Below, one piece after another: positions 19,163 to 28,284 of a stretch of DNA of 34,872 nt (position 1 is its first letter; every line of letters begins with the position of its first letter). The DNA is taken from the NCBI GenBank assembly GCA_018664975.1, contig JABIXH010000029.1, positions 1 to 34,872 of the forward strand, in the 5' to 3' direction. The notes under the pieces are model-generated. The model was not told the DNA's origin. It saw nothing but the letters and a program-made list of their open reading frames with translations, and did not search any database. Origin of the DNA: Nitrospina sp. Lineage in GTDB: Bacteria; Nitrospinota; Nitrospinia; Nitrospinales; VA-1. The position numbers and the translations under genes were made by a program.

Positions 19163-19804
19163 CTATTTCAAAGTTCTTACAGCACGAATTCCACCGTTAT
19201 TACACTGATGAATATTGCGAAGATGTATAAACCCCTGAACAAAATATAGTGTTTTAGCGCAACTCCGTTTTTGTTCTACAACGGCACTATCACTAGCCCA
19301 ATACCAGTATGCCGCTCCGTCTGCAAATTTCTCGTCCAGAGCAAGAGGGTATTCAGGGTTGTGATCCCACGCCATATTATTTTGCTGGGTCGGATCATAT
19401 AGTGTGGCAAGCTCCTTGATGGTGGGCATCCTCCAATCCTTAAAGTTTGCAGTATCAAGGTTCTTCACATAATCCAATGACTCCTGCCAGGTAAGGCATT
19501 TCCCCAAGCTGGCGTAACTATCCCTTTTGGTCCATAACAAACCAGAATCCCGATCGGTAATGGTCCCATCCTCATTGTCGATCAAATGCAGTTTGGAAGC
19601 TTCCGGCTCTTGTATTGGTTCAACATATTGGGGAGCTTCAAAAGGAACAGGAGGGGTACAACTGATAGGGTTATCAGCAAAAGACAAACTGGGAGCAATA
19701 ACAACTCCCAATACAATTCCGGTAATAAGCTTCGCCCGGAATAAAGTGGAAAAAGGTTTATTGTTGATCAAAACAAGAAGCTTTCTCAAAAAAGTTAGAG
19801 TCAC
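19163..19804 (-). CDS. Secreted DUF1566 domain protein
   Basis: 213 aa with signal segment. DNEDGTITDRDSGLLWTKRDS...DWRMPTIKELATL...NGGIRAVRTLK. Confidence 0.85.
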   Translation of the reverse strand: MTLTFLRKLLVLINNKPFSTLFRAKLITGIVLGVVIAPSLSFADNPISCTPPVPFEAPQYVEPIQEPEASKLHLIDNEDGTITDRDSGLLWTKRDSYASLGKCLTWQESLDYVKNLDTANFKDWRMPTIKELATLYDPTQQNNMAWDHNPEYPLALDEKFADGAAYWYWASDSAVVEQKRSCAKTLYFVQGFIHLRNIHQCNNGGIRAVRTLK

Positions 19805-19895
19805 TTATTATGTTTATATCTCACGCAGCATTCTAACGAGTATAATAATTTTTCCAAACAAAATTTGTCTTGATTCCTTAGAAAGGAATAACTTT

Positions 19896-21221
19896 TTGGC
19901 TAAACATCTTAATTCAGTGTCTTTTCAGTTAGAACCCTGGGTTAAAGCATTCCTATTGCTGATTTCTCTGGCTCTGTTAGTCCCGAGCCCGGCTACTGCC
20001 GAACTGACCGCACCACAATGGACCCGAGTGACCCCCGAAGGGGGAAAAATTATTCGGTTTCATTTCTTCTGGTCGAAAACCTGTCCACATTGCCGACAAG
20101 CCAAACCTTTTATTGACGGACTTGTGCAATCCTATGATTGGCTGGAACTCAACTCCTATGAAATAAGTGAAAGTCAGGAAAATGCGGCTTTGTTCAGAAC
20201 CCTTTCAGAGAAATTCGGGGAGGAAAAATTTGCCGTACCCGCATTTTTATTTTGCGAGCAGGTGGTGATTGGCTATCTCAATGACCAGACAAGTGGAACA
20301 CTTTTACGCGACCAGTTATTACAGTGTCGGAAAGCCCTTGTTCAAGGCATAGAAGCTCCAAGTAAAACTCTTGAAGCGGATGAACCAAAGCTTTCTATTC
20401 CATTTTTGGGAGAGTTTGATTCGCAGAGCTTGTCCTTACCCGTTTTCACCCTCATCATTGCCGGGCTGGATGCATTTAATCCCTGCGCATTTTTCGTTTT
20501 ACTACTGCTATTGAGCTTGCTAGTAAATGCCAAAGACCGGAAAAGAATGTTACTCATTGGTGGGATATTTGTTTTTTTCTCAGGCTTCATTTATTTCATC
20601 TTTATGGCGGCATGGTTAAATCTTTTTCTTTACCTGAGAGAATTAAGGCTCATTACAGTAATCGCGGCAATTGCCGCAATTGGAGTTTCTTTAATTAATA
20701 TAAAAGATTATTTTTCGTTTAAGAGAGGTATTTCTCTTTCCATACCAGACAGTGCAAAACCGGGCCTTTATGGACAAATCAGGAAGCTGATGGATACATC
20801 CAGTTTGCCGACCATGATTACGGGCACCATAATGTTAGCGATTGTGGCCAATGCATATGAATTATTGTGCACCTCAGGGTTCCCGATGATTTTCACCCGA
20901 ATTCTCACACTCAATAACTTACCTACCCTGGACTATTATCTGTATCTGGCACTTTACAATATTATTTATGTGGTCCCATTAATAGCCATTGTATTGCTAT
21001 TCATTAAAACATTAGGTGCCAGGAAATTAAGCGAAAAAGAAGGACGCATCCTGAAGCTCATTTCCGGAATGATGATGCTTGAGTTGGGGCTTTTATTACT
21101 CTTTGCTCCAGATTTGCTAAGCCAGCTATATATAGCCATTTGCCTGATAGCTGTCGCTATTATAATTTCTGGCTTCATTTTATATCTGGATAAAAAAATG
21201 AACTTAACTGAGCACCATTAA
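19896..21221 (+). CDS. Thioredoxin-fold + DsbD/CcdA-like membrane disulfide transporter protein
   Basis: Probable TTG start at 19896 after GAAAGGAAT, giving MAKHLNSVSFQLEPWVKAFLLLISLALLVPSPATAE. CPHC redox motif, then TM helices with NPCAFF and LLCTSGFP cysteines. The ORF-track start 19527 overlaps the divergent gene and is unlikely. Confidence 0.8.
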   Translation: MAKHLNSVSFQLEPWVKAFLLLISLALLVPSPATAELTAPQWTRVTPEGGKIIRFHFFWSKTCPHCRQAKPFIDGLVQSYDWLELNSYEISESQENAALFRTLSEKFGEEKFAVPAFLFCEQVVIGYLNDQTSGTLLRDQLLQCRKALVQGIEAPSKTLEADEPKLSIPFLGEFDSQSLSLPVFTLIIAGLDAFNPCAFFVLLLLLSLLVNAKDRKRMLLIGGIFVFFSGFIYFIFMAAWLNLFLYLRELRLITVIAAIAAIGVSLINIKDYFSFKRGISLSIPDSAKPGLYGQIRKLMDTSSLPTMITGTIMLAIVANAYELLCTSGFPMIFTRILTLNNLPTLDYYLYLALYNIIYVVPLIAIVLLFIKTLGARKLSEKEGRILKLISGMMMLELGLLLLFAPDLLSQLYIAICLIAVAIIISGFILYLDKKMNLTEHH

Positions 21222-21247
21222 TTAAATCACATAGGAAAAGAAATTGT

Positions 21248-21826
21248 TTAGGCAACCACTCGCCTTCTAGACACCACCATCAGGGAAAAAATCAGACACA
21301 CCACTGCTATGGTTGCCGGGAATAAAACTGTCGTCAGCGAATAATTCTCCAGAGCTAAAACAACAATCAGGTTTCGCACTGCCATAATCACATAAAACAT
21401 CAACTGCTCTTCAAAAGGATGAATATAGGCTCTTCTGAAAGTGGGACCAAATCCCAACACATCGACCGTGGTCAATAACACCACGGCCCAAAGAGGGTCA
21501 GAGGTCAAATACCATAATGGCAGGGATGTCATTGCCAAAATAAAAAATAACCAATCTATTCGGGTGATGGTGCTGTCCGACCTTTTGAGATAAGCCAATA
21601 TGGCAACATAGATGGAAATAATCCCGGAAACCCCTATTACCCAGGCCCCCGCCCCGCCCTTATCTGTAAGCTGAGCCAGGAAAACAATACACGTAGAAGT
21701 TCCCCAGATCACCCAGGAAAACACATGCGGCCTGGTTTTTCCCTGAACGATGGAACGGATATAGGGTAGATAGGCAAAGAAAGTCAGCCCAATGCCAATA
21801 GCACCAAGAAGCGGTTTGTACATCAC
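21248..21826 (-). CDS. Multi-pass membrane protein, PQ-loop/SWEET-like
   Basis: 192 aa, about 6-7 TM helices. FFAYLPYIRSIVQGKTRPHVFSWVIWG resembles a PQ-loop type repeat. Confidence 0.65.
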   Translation of the reverse strand: MMYKPLLGAIGIGLTFFAYLPYIRSIVQGKTRPHVFSWVIWGTSTCIVFLAQLTDKGGAGAWVIGVSGIISIYVAILAYLKRSDSTITRIDWLFFILAMTSLPLWYLTSDPLWAVVLLTTVDVLGFGPTFRRAYIHPFEEQLMFYVIMAVRNLIVVLALENYSLTTVLFPATIAVVCLIFSLMVVSRRRVVA

Positions 21827-21875
21827 ATCACCATCAATGGAGAAAAATTAAGAACTCACTTAGGAGGCGGAACCA

Positions 21876-22403
21876 TTAAGAAGATGCCCGTTCAATGGCT
21901 ATTTTAATAAGCTCGGCGGCATGCTCGACACCCTCCCAACCCTCGACTTCAACCCATTTTCCCGATTCTAAATCCTTATAGTGGGCAAAAAAATGAGAAA
22001 TCTGGTTCAGGAGTATTTTAGGCAGGTCAGAATATTCTTTTACTTCTGCATAATAAGGGTTCAGGGCATCAACCGGCACGGCCAGAATTTTTTCATCCTC
22101 ACCTTTTTCATCCTTCATTTTTAGAACCCCGACAGGTCGACAACGTACGATACAACCAGACAAAAACTCTACAGGGGAGGCCACTAGAATATCAATGGGG
22201 TCACCGTCTTCAGAAAGGGTATGAGGTACAAACCCGTAATTGCAAGGGTAGCGCATGGAAGTATGCATAACGCGGTCAACATACAAAGCGCCGGATTCTT
22301 TATCCATTTCGTATTTCACCGGCTCCCGACCAAAGGGTACTTCGATGATAACGTTTATATCCCAGGGAGGTGCTTCCCCTATCGGTATTTTATCAATATT
22401 CAT
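21876..22403 (-). CDS. ppa: Inorganic pyrophosphatase (soluble, family I)
   Basis: 175 aa. IEVPFG..VKYEMDKESGALYVDRVMHTSMRYPCNYGFVPHTLSEDGDPIDILV. Confidence 0.95.
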   Translation of the reverse strand: MNIDKIPIGEAPPWDINVIIEVPFGREPVKYEMDKESGALYVDRVMHTSMRYPCNYGFVPHTLSEDGDPIDILVASPVEFLSGCIVRCRPVGVLKMKDEKGEDEKILAVPVDALNPYYAEVKEYSDLPKILLNQISHFFAHYKDLESGKWVEVEGWEGVEHAAELIKIAIERASS

Positions 22404-22593
22404 AGCAAGTCACTCACTCCCATTAAAGGGGATTGGTCAATGCCCATAAAGCTAACGGGCACCGTGAAGCTTTTTATTGTAGGTGGGTAATATCTATGCG
22501 ACCTTGAAACAAGGGATAAAACCATTTCTAGAAATGTAAAAGGGAAATTATAGCTTGTAACCGTTCAGACCTGTCACCCCTCCCGTCTGGGAG

Positions 22594-22677
22594 TGCCGAG
22601 GGCCGGAATCGAACCGGCACGAGGTTACCCTCGAGGGATTTTAAGTCCCTTGCGTCTACCAATTCCGCCACCCCGGC
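22594..22677 (-). tRNA. tRNA-Leu (anticodon UAA)
   Basis: Minus-strand GCCGGGGTGGCGGAATTGGTAGACGC...AGGGA-CTTAAAA-TCCCT...GCCGGTTCGATTCCGGC-CCTCGGC-A; class II long variable arm; acceptor stem pairs fully (one G-U); CCA not encoded. Confidence 0.95.
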
Positions 22678-22847
22678 TTAAGGGAACTCTTTAAAAAAGT
22701 CCCGGCTGGAATTGGAAGTCGCCGGAACTTGCGTGAGGGGAATGTTAACAGTTTCCTTTTAAAATTCCAACCGCCAAGATTTTCCTCTTGCCCGGAAACC
22801 TTGATTGTATCTACCTATGATTCCGGCATAAAATGAGGCCGGCATAA

Positions 22848-23720
22848 ATGAGCCTGCAACTTATAAAGAAAGGTAGATTGTTGAGGGACCCAAAACGAAT
22901 ATTGCAGAAACTTCTTGGATCAGAAGTGGAGCCTTTTGCAGAGACGGGCGAGCCTTTGGAACAAACGGTCGAAACCTTGCGCGACGTTGTCAAATGCCGG
23001 AAAATCCGTGAATATGTTCTGGAACATTTCGGATTCGACCTTGCCATTACCCCCACGGTTTTTCACCAACTGCTGGATATTCCGCAAATTAATTTTATTG
23101 AAACTACTAAAAGGGATCTCGAAGTAGAAACCGTTTCTTTAAAAGAAATCCGTGGACCTGATGACCCGGTCGCCATCAGTAATTTAAATTCCGTCCTGCG
23201 CGAACTCTATGCCAGCCTTTTTCAAATCAAACAGCGCATCAGTAACGATTACCCCAAGGCGGTTTTGATCAAAGAAATTCAATCGGAACATATTGACCGG
23301 GTGCAGGATCTCGCAAAATCCATCTCTGTATTGCATGGGAATCTGACGGGTTATCTGTTCACCAGTTGGAAAGCAGGAAAAATCGAAAAAGAGTTCCTTT
23401 CTCTGTTTCCGAATTCAACCAAGGCGCATCCCCTTAGGAGCACGTTTCCGCTCATAGAGCATGAATTGGATTTGTACCGGGAAGTGCTAACTATTCAGAA
23501 AAAATGGGCACCTTTGGGAATCGACTTGTTTGCCATACTCCATAAAGAGGATGCTCTCAATCTACTGCTTGAAAATATTCAGGAGTTAGGCAACCGGTTG
23601 TGGCAGGTCATTTATCAAAGTTCTGAGATACGACAATGTATGGAAATTGCAGGAATTCAATTCGGAGACACCTTACCCCTGTTCGACAACGATAGGGTCC
23701 CTTTAAATCCACTAGGCTAA
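22848..23720 (+). CDS. Hypothetical protein, mainly alpha-helical
   Basis: 290 aa long ORF with coding-like composition, no recognised domain. Confidence 0.7.
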   Translation: MSLQLIKKGRLLRDPKRILQKLLGSEVEPFAETGEPLEQTVETLRDVVKCRKIREYVLEHFGFDLAITPTVFHQLLDIPQINFIETTKRDLEVETVSLKEIRGPDDPVAISNLNSVLRELYASLFQIKQRISNDYPKAVLIKEIQSEHIDRVQDLAKSISVLHGNLTGYLFTSWKAGKIEKEFLSLFPNSTKAHPLRSTFPLIEHELDLYREVLTIQKKWAPLGIDLFAILHKEDALNLLLENIQELGNRLWQVIYQSSEIRQCMEIAGIQFGDTLPLFDNDRVPLNPLG

Positions 23721-23830
23721 CCACTAGGCGCGGGGCCGGTGCCTCATCTGCTGGCAACCATTTTTCTCGGCTTAACGAGTTCTTGCCATATTTCCTGCCT
23801 TGTTGCTAGTAGCCAGCGGGCGGCTCGCCG

Positions 23831-24379
23831 CTAACTTTTGACCTGGAAGCCCTCTACTTTGTCTAGGAGCAGGTGTTTAACATTAGACACTTTTTGCGCC
23901 TCCCGGAGAACCTCTTTGCCCTCTTCGCTGATCCGATTCAGGCGCAGATCGAGGCGTACCAGATTGGTGAAAAGAGGAAGGAATTTAGCTAAAAGCGATG
24001 CCCCTTCATCGGTAATTTCATTATCGGTAATGACCAGATTCTGCAAACTCAGAAGATTATCCGATACCGCTATATATTTAACCCCTTCATTTCCAATCCG
24101 GTTATAAAACAGGTTCAGAGATGTCAGGTTAACCAGCACCTCAGACTGGGCAATATATTTCACGCCCTTTGGCCCACACAGGTTGGTCCCAAAAGCCAGG
24201 CTCGTTAAAGGCCGCAAGAACTCCATGCGGGCGATGTCTTTGGCTCCATATTCCTTCAAATATACCGCAGTAAGATCAAGAGTGAGTCCATCCTTGCTCA
24301 AATGGCTACGGATAATCGACTCTGTTTCAGCCAAAATCCTTTCCTGACCCGCAGAGGTTTTATTGCCGCTATAATCCAT
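23831..24379 (-). CDS. Leucine-rich-repeat (RNI-like) protein
   Basis: 182 aa. Repeats LVNLTSLNLFYNRIGNEGVKYIA, LLSLQNLVITDNEITDEGASLLA, FTNLVRLDLRLNRISEEGKEVL. Confidence 0.8.
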   Translation of the reverse strand: MDYSGNKTSAGQERILAETESIIRSHLSKDGLTLDLTAVYLKEYGAKDIARMEFLRPLTSLAFGTNLCGPKGVKYIAQSEVLVNLTSLNLFYNRIGNEGVKYIAVSDNLLSLQNLVITDNEITDEGASLLAKFLPLFTNLVRLDLRLNRISEEGKEVLREAQKVSNVKHLLLDKVEGFQVKS

Positions 24380-24597
24380 AATTCCTATTCTCCAACAATA
24401 ATTTCAAAAAACCAGAATCCCTGCACAGTACTGATTTTCTGGTCTATATCAATGTGCCTGTACCGATGCCCGATTATACACCGGTTTAAGACCAACAGGC
24501 AACCCATCCCTCGGAAGTGTGCAGGGAGATTTTCTTGGATATTTACCAGAAAATATTTTATATTGAAGTATAAACCTCAATTTAGGGAGTAGAGAGT

Positions 24598-25131
24598 ATG
24601 GCTGGATTATACAGAACCGAGACTGAGTTGAGTCTGGGTAATAATGTGATCGTAACGCAAATGACCCAGGCCATAAACTGGGCACGAAAATATTCGTTTT
24701 TTATCTATCCCTTTATCACCGCGTGTTGCGGCATGGAGTTCATGTCGGTTGCGGGTCCCCGGTACGATCTCGATCGGATGGGTGCGGCATTCCCAAGGTT
24801 TTCACCCAGGCAGGCTGATCTCCTTATGGTAGTTGGCACCATCAGCCATAAGCAAGCCCCTATCCTAACCAAGGTTTATAACCAGATGACCGAGCCAAAA
24901 TGGGTGGTCGCTTATGGAGTGTGCACCGTTTCAGGCGGATTCTATGACAACTACTCCACAGTGATGGGAATTGACACTTTGATTCCGGTCGATGTTTATA
25001 TTCCAGGATGTCCGCCAAGGCCCGAAATGGTAATTGATGCTTTGATGAAATTGCAGGACAAGGTACAAGCGGAAACTCTGGAAGACCATGTCAAAGGTCC
25101 TGCTCTCGTCACCCCCGCCAGCAGACTCTAA
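24598..25131 (+). CDS. nuoB: NADH-quinone oxidoreductase subunit B (orphan)
   Basis: 177 aa. TACCGMEFMS, GVCTVSGG, VDVYIPGCPPRPE keep all four N2 cluster cysteines; GGGAG RBS upstream. Confidence 0.93.
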   Translation: MAGLYRTETELSLGNNVIVTQMTQAINWARKYSFFIYPFITACCGMEFMSVAGPRYDLDRMGAAFPRFSPRQADLLMVVGTISHKQAPILTKVYNQMTEPKWVVAYGVCTVSGGFYDNYSTVMGIDTLIPVDVYIPGCPPRPEMVIDALMKLQDKVQAETLEDHVKGPALVTPASRL

Positions 25132-25216
25132 CCGGTCAGTGGCCACGGGTAACTAGCGGTACTTGCTCTGTGGCTAGAAAAAATTTACCTCGGCTTAATT
25201 TATCCCTTGGCTTTCT

Positions 25217-26494
25217 TCAGTTCATTTCAGGAAGATTGTTCAGCATTCTCAAGGCTCCGGCTTTTTCGATCGGGGTGAGTTTCGGTGATTCTCCCATTTT
25301 TGTGATTTTACGGCGTTTCTCTTCAACAAATTTTTTAAAATCTTCCTCGTCTGGCACCACCAGTTTTATTTCACCCTCCTCTCCGATAAACCGTTGCTTT
25401 ATAAACCGGAAATATATTCCCAACCGGGTGGCCGAGTCCTTCAATCTTAAATGATAGGTCATCGTCATTAAGGCTTCCCGTTTACGGTCTATGCGATAAC
25501 CCAGCCGGGTGTTATCGAGTTTATTGAACTGGATGTCTAAAATGGAAAAAGCTTCATTCAGTGCATTGGAATCCAGTTTCAATGGAGGCAGGGGAAGAAT
25601 TTTCACTGCGGCGATGTCGAGCAATAGCGAAACAGCGCGGGTCTGCTCACCAAGATAAGCGGACTCCAAAGGATACTTGCGATTCAAACGCGATACCTCT
25701 TGCAAGGCCGGTTCCAGCTTTTCTATGGCACTGCTCACCCGATTAAGTGTGTCATCTTCAAAAGGCATTAAAAACCACTGCACCTCTCTGGGAACAAGCA
25801 GGTCCTCTCCCAGAACGGTGGATCTCTCTTTTACCTCGCGCGAAAAAAATCGGTCCAGAATATCGGCGAATTCCGGAATAAAGAAAGCCGTCACCGTGTC
25901 AGAAAAATACGGAAAGTTTAATAACAAAAACCGGGGATCGGACCGAATGTTCAAACCGTACGCTTCCAACTCATTGGCAACACCCAAAAATGGCTGGGTC
26001 AAATGCAGGGACTCATGCAAGTGCGTAGCGTTTCCATATACCCGGCTATCTACCAAAACAGCAGAGGGGAAAATTCTAATGGTGTCAAAAGTGGTGTGGG
26101 CAAACTGGCCGGGACGCAACCATTCATCGGCCCAGGATTGAATGATAAATTGCTTAAGCGGTGGAGGGGGGAGATCTTGATGTATAGAAGATAAGCGGAC
26201 CAGCGTTTTTTGCATCCGGTCAATAGACTGGTCCAGCAGTTGTTCCGCCTGGTGGCATTTGCCACAACCATAAGCTTCGAATCCGGGAATGGAAAAAGAG
26301 GTTTCTCCACCCTCCGCAAGGAGCTTCACTCTCCTCGATGGGCCTTGAGTGTGGTCAACGTCTTCCTGATATTTTTTAGGAGGGTGAAGTTGAATCAACC
26401 GGTTCAATTCACCTAGGCCTGCCGACTCCTCTGCTTGCACCGTAGTTGCCGCAAGAACAAGGCAACCGATTAATGCAAAAAACTCTTTCTTCAA
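25217..26494 (-). CDS. Secreted mono-haem c-type protein with HExxH metallopeptidase-like motif
   Basis: 425 aa with signal segment, CGKCH haem site (26252-26266), HESLH (26003-26017) followed by NELEAY. TTG start overlaps the upstream stop (TTGA). Confidence 0.75.
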   Translation of the reverse strand: MKKEFFALIGCLVLAATTVQAEESAGLGELNRLIQLHPPKKYQEDVDHTQGPSRRVKLLAEGGETSFSIPGFEAYGCGKCHQAEQLLDQSIDRMQKTLVRLSSIHQDLPPPPLKQFIIQSWADEWLRPGQFAHTTFDTIRIFPSAVLVDSRVYGNATHLHESLHLTQPFLGVANELEAYGLNIRSDPRFLLLNFPYFSDTVTAFFIPEFADILDRFFSREVKERSTVLGEDLLVPREVQWFLMPFEDDTLNRVSSAIEKLEPALQEVSRLNRKYPLESAYLGEQTRAVSLLLDIAAVKILPLPPLKLDSNALNEAFSILDIQFNKLDNTRLGYRIDRKREALMTMTYHLRLKDSATRLGIYFRFIKQRFIGEEGEIKLVVPDEEDFKKFVEEKRRKITKMGESPKLTPIEKAGALRMLNNLPEMN

Positions 26495-28194
26495 GGTTTC
26501 GGTTTCTTAATATTAAAACGTTGCCAGACGCTGATAACTTTGCGTCCGTTCCTGTCTTCCTTCACTCCATCCCAGACAGCAAACGCCATCAGGGCCGGGT
26601 CGATGCGCTGGGCAAAGTCCACATCCCATTTTCCGGTTTTTGGCATATCTCGGAGAAAAACCACTGTCCAGACCCCATCTTTCCATTCGCCAGAGCCGTC
26701 CACATTCTGATTCTCTTGCGGTTGCGGAGTGATGGTGCCAAAGCCTTCAGCATTCAGTTCTTCAACCGGATTTTCTCCGGTCGCATTTAATCGAGATACC
26801 GGATTCGACATGAGGCCACCATAAATCAGTGCGTCCATATCCACCCCACCGCCGGCATATTCCAAATCATCTTCAGCTTCGAGAGCTTCTTCCAAGCCCG
26901 CTTTCCAATGCCATATATTAACGGGTTTATTGCGGTTACCCATCCCGAAAAAAGGTTCATTATGGCCATGGGTATGGAGCGTTACCGCCCCCAACGCAAA
27001 TTGCACAGCCGCTCCATCACGGAATATGTCGGAATGCAGTTCAGAAAATGCGTCATGAGTCGGATCATTCCATTGCAAGCGTATTGCCAATTGTTCGCCA
27101 TTATTAACCGAAGCCACATTGATGAATTCTACCGCTTCCCGTCTAGCAGATAATGGACGTAGTACCAGATTGGTGGTGGCCACTCCCTCCCACACCGGAC
27201 TATAGGGATCGGTGCTCAGCTCCACTCCAACAGGAAGGGAAAAAACATCCGTTTCAAATTCTGCCTCCTTAAACTCCTTAACTAACTTGGAACGAATATA
27301 ATGCACCAGTGCCCAACGATCCTTTTCCGGGATATGGATATAGGAGCCCATAGGCGTTCCATCCAGCCCCGAAGTAATGGTTCTAAAAAGGTCTTCCGGT
27401 TTGTGTCCACTTTTGAAATAATGCGGATTGGTGATGTCATGCACAAACACAGCATGTTTCCAGGCATCCATGAGCGATTCAGCCAACTCACCATCTCCCT
27501 TTAACGACTCCCCATGGCATCGGAAACATTTTAATTCTTTAAAAAGTTCCTGCCCTCGAGCCACCAGAGCGGGGGTAGATTCGAGCGCCGTGGCGATCTC
27601 AATTTTTTCACCCTGCGGTTCGTTTTTGAATCGAGGAGAAAAATTTTTAATGTGATTGATCAAAGCCCAGGTATCTTCAGGACTCAATGCGTCTTTCCAG
27701 GCTGGCATAGAGGTGCCGGGAATTCCCTCAATAATGGTCCGGTATAAATCTTCATCGCGGGGGAGCGTGCCGGTAGGAGTGGAGCGAAACTTGAAGATGC
27801 CTTCCCGGAAATCCCTCGGCCAGGGGTATAAATATTCCACGGCTTTTCCGCCACCATTACCATCCTCCCCATGGCAGAACACACACATGTGCATAAAAAT
27901 ATTGCGGCCTCGGGCCAGAAGGCTTTTGGAGTCCATATCTTTAGGCTTGGAAAGATCTGCCTGATCGTGAGACCCTCGGGCGCGGAAGATTCCGTCTTCG
28001 TGTTGCATCGCACCATGATCCCCATGCTCCATGGGCGCCCGGTATTCCTGTCCGGAAGTCGCCCCGGAATGATCCATCGCTCCGTGGTCCATCGCTCCGT
28101 GGTCCATTTTATGCTCCTGCGCCATCACAGACCCCGAGCACAAACCTACCAATACCAGTGAAACAATCTTTGAATTAATAATTTTTAGTCCCAT
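26491..28194 (-). CDS. Di-haem cytochrome c fused to ethylbenzene dehydrogenase-type haem-binding (EB_dh) domain
   Basis: 567 aa. CVFCH (27871-27885) and CFRCH motifs; C-terminal FRDGAAVQFALG, PFFGMGNRNKPVNIWHWKAG, VWTVVFLRDM, AFAVWDGVKEDRNGRKVISVWQRF typical of type II DMSO-reductase gamma/EB_dh domains. Confidence 0.85.
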   Translation of the reverse strand: MGLKIINSKIVSLVLVGLCSGSVMAQEHKMDHGAMDHGAMDHSGATSGQEYRAPMEHGDHGAMQHEDGIFRARGSHDQADLSKPKDMDSKSLLARGRNIFMHMCVFCHGEDGNGGGKAVEYLYPWPRDFREGIFKFRSTPTGTLPRDEDLYRTIIEGIPGTSMPAWKDALSPEDTWALINHIKNFSPRFKNEPQGEKIEIATALESTPALVARGQELFKELKCFRCHGESLKGDGELAESLMDAWKHAVFVHDITNPHYFKSGHKPEDLFRTITSGLDGTPMGSYIHIPEKDRWALVHYIRSKLVKEFKEAEFETDVFSLPVGVELSTDPYSPVWEGVATTNLVLRPLSARREAVEFINVASVNNGEQLAIRLQWNDPTHDAFSELHSDIFRDGAAVQFALGAVTLHTHGHNEPFFGMGNRNKPVNIWHWKAGLEEALEAEDDLEYAGGGVDMDALIYGGLMSNPVSRLNATGENPVEELNAEGFGTITPQPQENQNVDGSGEWKDGVWTVVFLRDMPKTGKWDVDFAQRIDPALMAFAVWDGVKEDRNGRKVISVWQRFNIKKPKP

Positions 28195-28284
28195 ATTTTT
28201 TATCTCCTAACCCACAGGCTCCTTCACAGTGGAGGTAAACAGCAATGGCCCGTCCACCAAAGCAACTTTTTACAGGCCAAAAAG

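Noticed and set aside
19527-19895. N-terminal 123 aa extension of the 19527-21221 ORF
   Set aside because: It overlaps the divergent DUF1566 gene antisense and lacks protein-like character; a signal peptide and RBS support the start near 19896.
22580-22593. CTCCC-gtct-GGGAG hairpin just after tRNA-Leu as an intrinsic terminator
   Set aside because: Stem of only 5 bp and no U-run on the minus strand.
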